A stretch of 6,742 bases of DNA from Rhodothermota bacterium (GTDB taxonomy: Bacteria; Hydrogenedentota; Hydrogenedentia; Hydrogenedentales; GCA-2746185). A program made the position numbers and the translations under genes. Shown here piece after piece: positions 1-5,209 of the stretch (its first letter is position 1; every line of letters starts with the position of its first letter). The notes below the pieces were generated by a model. That model was not told the origin of the DNA. It saw only the letters and a program-made list of their open reading frames with translations, and made no database searches. The stretch spans positions 1 through 6,742 of the forward strand of contig VFKU01000862.1 of NCBI GenBank assembly GCA_009885415.1, in the 5' to 3' direction.

Positions 1-2
1 CG

Positions 3-86
3 CAGCACGATTTGGTTGAGGTCCTCGCGCAGTTCGATCCGAAGCTCGTCAAGATGGCCCCGGCAGGCGAGCGGCCGGAAGATTAG
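3..86 (+). CDS. 3' end of an unidentified protein gene (partial)
   Basis: An open frame enters from the left edge and reads 27 residues to a TAG at 84-86. The visible C-terminus starts QHDLVEVLAQFDPKLV and ends AGERPED, an amphipathic helix-like stretch followed by a charged, flexible tail, as expected of a genuine protein end. It is too short to assign a family. Its stop codon overlaps the stop codon of the convergent small gene: TTAG at 83-86 carries TAA on one strand and TAG on the other. The other two + frames do not close as naturally: one stops after five codons. Confidence 0.5.
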   Translation, partial: QHDLVEVLAQFDPKLVKMAPAGERPED

Positions 87-250
87 CTCACAGAAGGCGG
101 CGAAGGGAACGAAGAAGTGAAGTCGGTTCTACCCGAATCCCGAACATATCCGTAGGTTAGGTGAATGCCCATCATCGCAGAGAGTACGACAGAAATTGTC
201 AATTTCGCTCGTGCTTCGAGGTGCAAACCAATCCTGCGTTTTTTGTCCAT
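83..250 (-). CDS. Small single-pass membrane protein, 55 aa, unknown function
   Basis: The frame encodes 55 residues beginning MDKKRR. A basic N-terminus is followed by a hydrophobic segment at about residues 17-36 (LTISVVLSAMMGIHLTYGYV), then a polar Ser/Pro-rich tail ending PPSVS. This suggests a one-helix membrane protein with the basic end inside, or an uncleaved signal anchor. I chose the ATG at 250 because an almost ideal Shine-Dalgarno, AAGGAGG, lies a few bases upstream (about 255-261); the longer frame starting at 304 has no such site. A TATAAT box lies some 90 bases upstream. I recognise no family. The strong ribosome site is the main argument that it is real; the short length is the main doubt. 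Confidence 0.55.
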   Translation of the reverse strand: MDKKRRIGLHLEARAKLTISVVLSAMMGIHLTYGYVRDSGRTDFTSSFPSPPSVS

Positions 251-254
251 AGTG

Positions 255-261
255 TCCTCCT
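255..261 (-). promoter_or_regulatory. Strong ribosome binding site of the 55-aa gene
   Basis: On the - strand AAGGAGG is followed by ACACT or similar and then the ATG at 250-248. It matches the anti-Shine-Dalgarno core fully at normal spacing and fixes the start of the small gene. Confidence 0.6.
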
Positions 262-336
262 TTCGAGGTTCCCTACAGACGCGTTCGAGAGTGGAATCCG
301 ACATTTCGGAAGTCGGGTAGAGCCAACTCGCAAAAC

Positions 337-342
337 ATTATA
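337..342 (-). promoter_or_regulatory. Candidate -10 box (TATAAT) upstream of the 55-aa gene
   Basis: The - strand carries a perfect TATAAT. The place where a -35 box would lie (about 360-365) reads AACCAC and does not resemble TTGACA, and there is no TG extension. If used, the transcript would have a leader of about 80 bases. The leader includes a short hairpin, CCGAC/GTCGG, at 298-302 and 312-316. This is a weak call because only one half of the promoter is visible. Confidence 0.3.
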
Positions 343-365
343 GCCGCGGCAGTCGCTAAGTGGTT

Positions 366-472
366 AGCCCTGAAAGGGCGTCCGAGAATAGTCCAAGGCA
401 GTGCGAGCGATAGCGAGCACCGCCCTGGGTCAAGCGTCATCCCACATCGAAGCCCTGTAAGGGCGGCCTAGG
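366..472. repeat. Three-hairpin intergenic repeat element with 22-nt direct repeats at its ends
   Basis: Two near-identical units, AGCCCTGAAAGGGCG at 366-380 and AGCCCTGTAAGGGCG at 451-465, lie 85 bases apart in direct orientation. The similarity runs about 22 bases (366-387 and 451-472, 4 mismatches). Each unit is itself a small hairpin, GCCCT/AGGGC with a 3-base loop. Between them is a longer imperfect inverted repeat at 393-428 with arms CCAAGGCAGTGC and GCACCGCCCTGG, the mismatches being G-U compatible, around a GAGCGATAGCGA loop. From general knowledge, similar units recur between genes in planctomycete- and verrucomicrobia-like genomes; I cannot test copy number here. The right unit contains the TAG stop codon of the deacetylase gene, so the element abuts that gene exactly. 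There is no U-tract, so a classical terminator is not indicated, but the folds could protect or end the mRNA. Confidence 0.7.
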
Positions 473-1784
473 GTTTCGGCATAGAAGCCGGAACCACCCT
501 TATTTCGATAGGTTCGGCGTCGAGCTGGTACCTGACCTTCTTCCGCCCAATCGTTGCAGCGTTGGCAAAAAGAGCGATGCCTTCCCAATGCCAACTCCCT
601 ATCCTGAGTACTCCCGTCCGGGTCGGATAGAGACGTTTGCGGTTTACGCTGACTTGGTACCGTTGTTGGCCTTGCTTAGCTTCGAATTGCGTCGGCTCGA
701 GATCTTCGACCCTAAAACCCTCCGTCGGGGGAAGTTTTATGCCGGACCCGCGGAACGGTCCGGACGCGATGTCCTTGTGAATAATTCGCCAGAGCTGGAG
801 TTCGAGCATAACCGGCTCGCCCTCATTAACGATGACTTTGTCCACGACCGCCTTGATGAAGAGCACCTCGTTTTTGTCGACAGCCGGGCCGACGCTCGCC
901 GTTTCGCGCGGACGGCTCAGTGTCTCCGCCAGTGGGTCATCCGGCGCATGCGCGCGATCGATGTACGGCTCCACCTCGCGCAGCGCGACGCAACGAAATC
1001 CCTCTTGGTTCAGGTACGCCATGTACTCGCGAAAACGTTCCAGCGGCGTGGTCACCCACGGATGCGCTTCGTCCGGCACGCCGTGAAATTGCAGCACGAC
1101 GATTTTTCCGTCCCGCGCGCGATCTACCACCCGCTTAAAATGCTCCAGCGTCCACCCGGGATACCCATCGCCCGAGGTGGGGATCAGCAACGGATCATGC
1201 TTCCCCGGTTCATACAGCGGCCCCGGCACGATCTCGCCGTACTTCACCTCCGGCTGCATCCCGCGCCGCGCAAATCGATACCCCGCCCCTCGCAGCGCGG
1301 CCAGCGCCTCCGGCCCGAGGCTGTTGCCCGGCCACGCGAAACTCACCGGCCTGGGCACCCCCACGCGCGCGAGCTCCCGCTCCACCCGCACCAATTCCGC
1401 GCCGAGCCGTGCACCCGCCTCCGCCTTTCCGAAGTCATCATGCGTCCACGTGTGGTTCCCAATCTCGAAGCCCATCCCGTGCAAGGCCGCCGCGTCCTCC
1501 CACGACATGAATCGCACTTGATCGTCCATCCACCGCTGCGTAATGAAAAACGTCGCGCTGAAGCCATACTCCGTCAACAACGGTGCTACATTCGTCACCT
1601 GCGACTTCACCGCATCGTCAAAGGTCAGCACCACCGTCTTGTCCGGTGCCCGCTCTACGCCCAACGCCGCCGAAGCCCACGCCAACGCAAGAATCCACCC
1701 TGTCATTCTGAGCAAAGCGAAGAATCTCCCCGTCGGCGAACCGGCGACCTCGCACTGAATCTGACTCGCCTCCGCGAAAATCAC
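468..1784 (-). CDS. Exported NodB-type polysaccharide deacetylase fused to a BatD-like domain
   Basis: Numbering is from the GTG start, 438 aa. A hydrophobic stretch at about 27-42 (MTGWILALAWASAALG) is the core of a signal peptide. Residues 48-275 form a NodB (CE4) fold, which removes acyl groups from glycans with a divalent metal. TFDDA at 54-58 holds the catalytic base D56 and metal ligand D57; HTWTH at 111-115 gives two metal histidines; FAWPGN at 149-154 replaces the usual RxPxG; LQFHG at 231-235 holds the catalytic H234. After an Asp/Pro-rich linker, residues 300-434 resemble a BatD (oxygen tolerance) beta-sandwich: FIKAVVDK, NEGEPVMLELQLW, RYQVSVNRKRLYPTRTGVLRI and the final PIEIRVVP. 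There is no membrane anchor at the end. The GTG at 1784 is preceded by AGGAGG at 8-base spacing. An ATG at 1706 (412 aa) gives a more standard signal peptide but lacks a ribosome site; a TTG at 1802 is less likely. It lies 24 bases after the crotonase gene, so the two are probably co-transcribed. The substrate is unknown. Confidence 0.88.
   Translation of the reverse strand: MIFAEASQIQCEVAGSPTGRFFALLRMTGWILALAWASAALGVERAPDKTVVLTFDDAVKSQVTNVAPLLTEYGFSATFFITQRWMDDQVRFMSWEDAAALHGMGFEIGNHTWTHDDFGKAEAGARLGAELVRVERELARVGVPRPVSFAWPGNSLGPEALAALRGAGYRFARRGMQPEVKYGEIVPGPLYEPGKHDPLLIPTSGDGYPGWTLEHFKRVVDRARDGKIVVLQFHGVPDEAHPWVTTPLERFREYMAYLNQEGFRCVALREVEPYIDRAHAPDDPLAETLSRPRETASVGPAVDKNEVLFIKAVVDKVIVNEGEPVMLELQLWRIIHKDIASGPFRGSGIKLPPTEGFRVEDLEPTQFEAKQGQQRYQVSVNRKRLYPTRTGVLRIGSWHWEGIALFANAATIGRKKVRYQLDAEPIEIRVVPASMPKP
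1700..1729. repeat. Dispersed short palindromic repeat read in frame inside the deacetylase gene
   Basis: The + strand reads TGTCATTCTGAGCAAAGCG and continues AAGAATCTCC. This is a well-known dispersed intergenic repeat of several bacterial phyla, often seen in predicted proteins as the spurious peptide CHSEQSEES. It is bounded by ATTCT (1705-1709) and AGAAT (1721-1725) as inverted arms. Here it is read on the - strand as GRFFALLRMTG, just before the hydrophobic core of the signal peptide, and the ATG at 1706 comes from the repeat itself. Recognition is from memory; no copy number was computed. Confidence 0.7.
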
Positions 1785-1792
1785 CCCTGTTC

Positions 1793-1798
1793 CCTCCT
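1793..1798 (-). promoter_or_regulatory. Ribosome binding site deciding the deacetylase start
   Basis: AGGAGG on the - strand lies 8 bases before a GTG at 1784-1782. Neither the TTG at 1802 nor the ATG at 1706 has a comparable site, so this favours the GTG start, with the repeat-derived peptide included in the protein. Confidence 0.55.
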
Positions 1799-1808
1799 GC
1801 AAAAGCCC

Positions 1809-2705
1809 TTACTTCTCCGCCGGCCGCCCCTGATTGCTCTTCACATACTGCTTCATCAGCCGTTGCGCGTCCTCCGAACGCATCAGCGTCCAAAACGAAT
1901 CCTGCTCCAGCTTCAGCGCGTCGCGCAGCGGCATATCGCCCGAGGTGCTAATCACTTTCTTCGTCAGCGCCAGACTCTGCGGCGGCAGCGCTTCGAGTTT
2001 GTGCGCGAGCTTCAGCGCTTCGGCCATCAGTTGATCCGGCGGCACCGCCTTCATCACCAGCCCGTACCTCACCGCCGTGTCCGCGTCGGCCACCTGCCCC
2101 TGCATGATCAGTTCCTTCGCCCGCGCCACGCCGATCAGCCGCGGCAGACGCACCGTCCCGCCCGCGCCCGGCAGAATGCCGACGTTAACTTCCGGCAACC
2201 CGACCGAGCCGGGGTTCGTCATGATGCGAAAGTCGCAGGCCAGCGCCAGCTCGAAGCCGCCCCCGTGCGCCTGCCCGTTAATCGCGGCGATGACGGGTTT
2301 CGGAAACGCCTCGATTTCAAGGAAGAGTTGATGCGTCGCGTGCAGCTCTGCGCTCGCGCCAATCGTCGCGTCCTTCGTCGCGGCGTCCGCCGTTGTGCTC
2401 AATTCGCCAACGTCGTAGTGCTGGATGAAAAAGTCCGGTATGGCACCGGTGAACACAATCACCCGGACCCTCGCGTCCGTGTTCATCCACTTGAGCATAT
2501 CGCGGGTCTCCGTGACCATCCGCGCGTTCATTAGGTTCGACGGCGGATTGTAAAACCGGATCACATACACCCCGCCCTCGTGCCCGTACTGTAAATACCG
2601 CATCCCCTCGATGTCGTTGTCGAAGTTGTCCGCCATCGCCACGCTCCCAAACGCGATCGCCAGGATCGCCGCCATCCACACACGCAGCTCCGTTCGCTTC
2701 GCCAT
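1809..2705 (-). CDS. Exported enoyl-CoA hydratase/isomerase (crotonase-fold) protein
   Basis: 298 aa. Residues 1-25 form a standard signal peptide: basic MAKRTELR, hydrophobic core VWMAAILAIAFG, and SVAMA before DN as the likely cleavage site. The rest is a full-length crotonase domain. FYNPPSNLMN (51-60) opens the fold. DFFIQHYDVGEL (91-102) is the first oxyanion-hole region, with FIQHYD in place of the common SAGAD. NGQAHGGGFELALACD (143-158) carries the glutamate E152 equivalent to rat mitochondrial hydratase Glu144, and LPEVNVGILPGAGGTVRL (170-187) carries E172 equivalent to Glu164. Both acids needed for hydratase chemistry are present. Crotonases normally act on CoA thioesters in the cytosol, so export is unexpected; the true substrate is unknown. 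The ATG at 2705 was chosen for the signal peptide and a GGGAGG site 8 bases upstream; the longer frame to 2786 adds no conserved sequence. It is the first gene of the operon with the deacetylase. Confidence 0.88.
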   Translation of the reverse strand: MAKRTELRVWMAAILAIAFGSVAMADNFDNDIEGMRYLQYGHEGGVYVIRFYNPPSNLMNARMVTETRDMLKWMNTDARVRVIVFTGAIPDFFIQHYDVGELSTTADAATKDATIGASAELHATHQLFLEIEAFPKPVIAAINGQAHGGGFELALACDFRIMTNPGSVGLPEVNVGILPGAGGTVRLPRLIGVARAKELIMQGQVADADTAVRYGLVMKAVPPDQLMAEALKLAHKLEALPPQSLALTKKVISTSGDMPLRDALKLEQDSFWTLMRSEDAQRLMKQYVKSNQGRPAEK

Positions 2706-2745
2706 GTCTCGACCCTCCCGCGCCAGGCGCCCCGGCCAAAGGGTC

Positions 2746-2774
2746 ATCCTATCGGCTGGGCCGCCCGCCGTCAA
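2746..2774 (-). promoter_or_regulatory. Sigma70-type promoter for the crotonase-deacetylase operon
   Basis: On the - strand a -35 box TTGACG (2774-2769, 5 of 6 consensus) and a -10 box TAGGAT (2751-2746, 4 of 6) are separated by exactly 17 bases. A start about seven bases downstream would give a leader of roughly 35 bases before the ATG at 2705. This also argues against the upstream start at 2786. Confidence 0.55.
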
Positions 2775-2860
2775 TGCTTTCCGCACCGCACGAACGGTGG
2801 GCCTAAGATGCGTTCATGGACCGCATCGCTCAGTGGTGAACGCATTGCCGAATAGACGAT

Positions 2861-2890
2861 TTGGAACCATACTTTTTGTGCGGGTATAGA
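2861..2890 (+). promoter_or_regulatory. Candidate promoter for the secreted EF-hand-like gene
   Basis: TTGGAA (2861-2866) and TATAGA (2885-2890) are 18 bases apart, each matching 4 of 6 consensus positions. A start near 2897 would leave a leader of about 40 bases to the ATG at 2938. It is divergent from the crotonase promoter within a 232-bp gap; I see no other gene or structured element in that gap. Confidence 0.4.
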
Positions 2891-2937
2891 CTCCCACGAG
2901 GTCTAGTTACGTATCCGAAATGGTTCGGGGAGGGCTT

Positions 2938-4191
2938 ATGAGTCGATTGGCGTGCAGCCCCATGCCGCTCGTATTCGTCGCGCTCGGGTTCTTGGCGGGA
3001 CGCGCCGAAGGCGAAATGATTCCCCCCGATACTCCCGTCCCCATCGATCGCCTCGTCGATAACCTGACTCTATTCGTGCAAGGGCACCCAGAAGACCCGC
3101 ATGGTTACTATCTGCTGGGCCGCGTCCATGCATTGGGTGCCGTCGACACCCACCGGAGCTTCCAAACCTACGGTTTGCCTGTCGAACCTGAAAAGCATGA
3201 TCGCCCGGCGCTCTTCGTTGACAGTCTTGGGCTTCGCCCGTGGGGTCCTATGCCGGGTGTGCCACTGGGTGAAGCGCAAAAACACCACCTTCAAGAGGCA
3301 GTCCGGCACTACTCACAAGCTGTCCGATTGGCGATGAAAGGTGACCCTGGGTGGTTGAGTCCTGCTTGGCTTGGCCTTGCCTACATCTGCGAAACGGGTT
3401 CTAAATTTGCGACGAGCGTGCCTTGGCCGGCGGATGCAGTTATCGAGAGCGAGATCGATGGACCGGCCGGCGAACTAGACTCGAAAGAGTGGCTGAGGCG
3501 TGCGCTTGTAGCGTACAAGAACGCATACCGCATCCATTCCAAGTCTACCTACCAGGACGAAGCTGCAGTCGGAGCCGGTGATGGAATTCTGCGAGTGTAT
3601 GAGAGTCTAGGAAAGAAGGAGCATGTCGGCGAATTTTCTATAAGGCGTATCCGCAAGAATCTCGATCGGATGAACTCGTTGCCGAGGGTCATGTCGCCCA
3701 TCATTTTTTCGCTGGACGGGCCTCGCGAGATCCAGGATCTTCTTGCGCCCGATCAGGTCGTCAAATTTGATCTCGACGGCTTTGCACGCGGAAGTTCGTG
3801 GCCGTGGCTAAAGCCTGACACATTCTTGCTTGTATGGGATCCCAACAGGACCGGCCACATCAATTCCGGCCGCCAACTCTTCGGTTCCGTCACGTGGTGG
3901 GTGTTCTGGAAAGATGGCTATCAAGCGCTTGCTGCCCTCGACGACAACGCGGATGGCTGGCTGCGCGGCGCAGAACTGTCGGGAATCGGCGCCTGGACGG
4001 ATCGAAACTCAAATGCGACCTCCGATCCAGGCGAAGTCATATCTATTGAACTACTCGGAGTTACAGGCATCGCGACGCAAGTTACAGGATACTTAAGAAG
4101 CGGAGAACCGTATGCCAAAGAGGGCATTGAGCTAGGCGGTAGCACGGTACTGCCGACCTATGACTGGATGCCGCAACGAATTGGGAAATGA
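2938..4191 (+). CDS. Secreted protein with TPR-like helices and a C-terminal EF-hand-like calcium domain
   Basis: 417 aa, unknown function. A signal peptide covers about residues 1-25 (core PLVFVALGFLAGRAEG). Helical stretches at about 36-68, 114-150 and 183-225, with patterns such as YYLLGRVHALGA and AVRHYSQAVRLA followed by AWLGLAYI, look like degenerate TPR repeats, which bind partner proteins. Residues 275-380 resemble the Asp-rich domain found at the C-terminus of some hemolysin-like and EF-hand secreted proteins: FDLDG (277), DPNRTGHI (301-308), GRQLFG (311-316), DDNADGWLRGAE (335-346) and DRNSNATSDPGE (355-366). The third motif fits a canonical 12-residue EF-hand loop (D335, N337, D339, G340, L342, E346) and the last keeps D, N, N and E at 1, 3, 5 and 12. 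The ATG at 2938 was chosen for GGAGG 4 bases upstream; an ATG at 2920 adds six residues and has no ribosome site. It ends 2 bases before the stop of the convergent phosphodiesterase gene. Confidence 0.8.
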   Translation: MSRLACSPMPLVFVALGFLAGRAEGEMIPPDTPVPIDRLVDNLTLFVQGHPEDPHGYYLLGRVHALGAVDTHRSFQTYGLPVEPEKHDRPALFVDSLGLRPWGPMPGVPLGEAQKHHLQEAVRHYSQAVRLAMKGDPGWLSPAWLGLAYICETGSKFATSVPWPADAVIESEIDGPAGELDSKEWLRRALVAYKNAYRIHSKSTYQDEAAVGAGDGILRVYESLGKKEHVGEFSIRRIRKNLDRMNSLPRVMSPIIFSLDGPREIQDLLAPDQVVKFDLDGFARGSSWPWLKPDTFLLVWDPNRTGHINSGRQLFGSVTWWVFWKDGYQALAALDDNADGWLRGAELSGIGAWTDRNSNATSDPGEVISIELLGVTGIATQVTGYLRSGEPYAKEGIELGGSTVLPTYDWMPQRIGK

Positions 4192-4193
4192 CT

Positions 4194-5120
4194 CTAGCGG
4201 GTCACGCCCAGCGCCACGTCCGGCTTGTCGGTAATCAGGGAATCCACGCCCCAGCGCGCAAGGCGGGCCATGTCGGCGGGCTCATTCACGGTCCACGGCG
4301 CGATGGTTTTGCCCTGCGCATGCAGATCGCGGACGAGCGCCTCGGTCACGTCGTTCTTGTTCGGGTTGAAGCCGTGCGGATCGAGCAAGCGCAGCCACGC
4401 GACGAAGCGGCCCCATTGTTGCGGGTCCTTCTCGCTGGAGGACGCGAGCAGTTCGGTGCGCAACTCCGGCGCCTCGATCAGCGCGACCGCGCACACAATC
4501 GCCGAGAAGGACTGGATGACGATCTGCTTTTCCATCTTGCGTTCACGCACCAGCGCGATGACCTTGCGCGCTAGTTCCAGATTGCGCGAGCCGCTGGCCT
4601 CGATGCGCTTGAGGATCTCGTCGCCGTGCTCAGGGAAGAGGCGCGGCGCGTCTTTGAAATCCGCGAGGATGCCGCCCGTCAACTTCGAGTCGTCGTCGCT
4701 GTTCTTGATCTCGATGTAGACCCCGATCTTGCCCTTCGCCAGGTCGAGCGATTCGCCGAGCGAGGGGAATCGCTCAGCACCGTATTCCGGGCCGAACCAC
4801 GACCCGACGTCGTAGCGCTTCATTTCCGCGAGCGTATAGTCCTTCACCTCGCCCGGCACGCCACCCGTCGTCCGCGCGAGCGTATCGTCGTGAATGACCA
4901 CGACCTCGCCGTCCTTGGTCAGCGTGCAGTCCAGCTCAAACCAATGCGCCTTCAGCGCAATCGCGTTGCGAAACGCCGCCAGCGTGTTCTCCGGGCGATA
5001 CGCGCTGCCGCCCCGGTGCGCGATGACGTCCACCTGGCCCTTCGGAGCCCCGGCCTCAAAAGTCGCGCAGCCCATGAGATGCAATCCTCCGAGTAAGAAA
5101 GTCGAGATACGTTTCCACAT
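4194..5120 (-). CDS. Lipoprotein glycerophosphodiester phosphodiesterase
   Basis: 308 aa, full length for the family. It hydrolyses glycerophosphodiesters to glycerol-3-phosphate and an alcohol. The N-terminus, MWKRISTFLLGGLHLMGC, ends in a lipobox LMGC, so C18 is probably lipidated and the enzyme sits at a membrane facing the periplasm. The GDPD TIM-barrel motifs are intact: AHRGG with H35 and R36, RPENT with E44, FELDC with E62 and D64 as metal ligands, IHDD with catalytic H77, IEIK with E137, QSF at 203-205, and a late TVNE (277-280) and ITDKP (296-300) near the active site. The ATG at 5120 was chosen for GGAGG 4 bases upstream and for the lipobox; a longer frame to 5177 gives no better N-terminus. 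It lies 89 bases after the amidohydrolase gene on the same strand, and a palindrome precedes its ribosome site. Confidence 0.92.
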   Translation of the reverse strand: MWKRISTFLLGGLHLMGCATFEAGAPKGQVDVIAHRGGSAYRPENTLAAFRNAIALKAHWFELDCTLTKDGEVVVIHDDTLARTTGGVPGEVKDYTLAEMKRYDVGSWFGPEYGAERFPSLGESLDLAKGKIGVYIEIKNSDDDSKLTGGILADFKDAPRLFPEHGDEILKRIEASGSRNLELARKVIALVRERKMEKQIVIQSFSAIVCAVALIEAPELRTELLASSSEKDPQQWGRFVAWLRLLDPHGFNPNKNDVTEALVRDLHAQGKTIAPWTVNEPADMARLARWGVDSLITDKPDVALGVTR

Positions 5121-5137
5121 AAGTCCTCCGCCGTTGC

Positions 5138-5152
5138 GCGTACAGGGTACGC
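5138..5152 (-). promoter_or_regulatory. Palindrome just upstream of the phosphodiesterase ribosome site
   Basis: GCGTAC and GTACGC form a perfect 6-bp inverted repeat around a 3-base spacer, and the outer TTG/CAA bases extend it imperfectly. It ends eight bases before the GGAGG of the phosphodiesterase gene. It could be a repressor site or a leader hairpin; I see no convincing -35/-10 pair around it, so the role is open. Confidence 0.35.
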
Positions 5153-5209
5153 AATTTGGAGAGAGACTTCGAAGCAAGAGCGTCGGATGGAGTTGGGACC
5201 ACCGCCGAT

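Noticed and set aside
161..343. A + strand frame of 60 codons opposite the small membrane gene
   Set aside because: It has no ribosome site or hydrophobic or domain pattern, and it runs over the leader and TATAAT box of the better supported - strand gene.
393..428. Rho-independent terminator for the deacetylase operon
   Set aside because: The hairpin is strong but no run of T follows on the - strand, and its loop is conserved-looking as in a repeat element. It may still affect the mRNA end.
366..472. CRISPR array
   Set aside because: There are only two repeat units, each is hairpin-like, and the space between them is itself a structured inverted repeat rather than a unique spacer. No cas gene is nearby.
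1707..1802. TTG start at 1802 for the deacetylase
   Set aside because: Only weak AAGG-like bases precede it, whereas AGGAGG at ideal spacing serves the GTG at 1784. It would add six residues without any signal-peptide benefit.
588..2534. A + strand open frame of 648 codons running antisense to the deacetylase and crotonase genes
   Set aside because: Its protein is rich in Arg, His and Pro without a fold pattern, contains the translated CHSEQSEES repeat, and lies opposite two genes with intact catalytic motifs. It is a result of high GC at third codon positions.
2706..2786. Longer N-terminus for the crotonase starting at 2786
   Set aside because: It would run through the -35/-10 promoter at 2746-2774, adds sequence without family similarity and hides the signal peptide that starts at the ATG at 2705.
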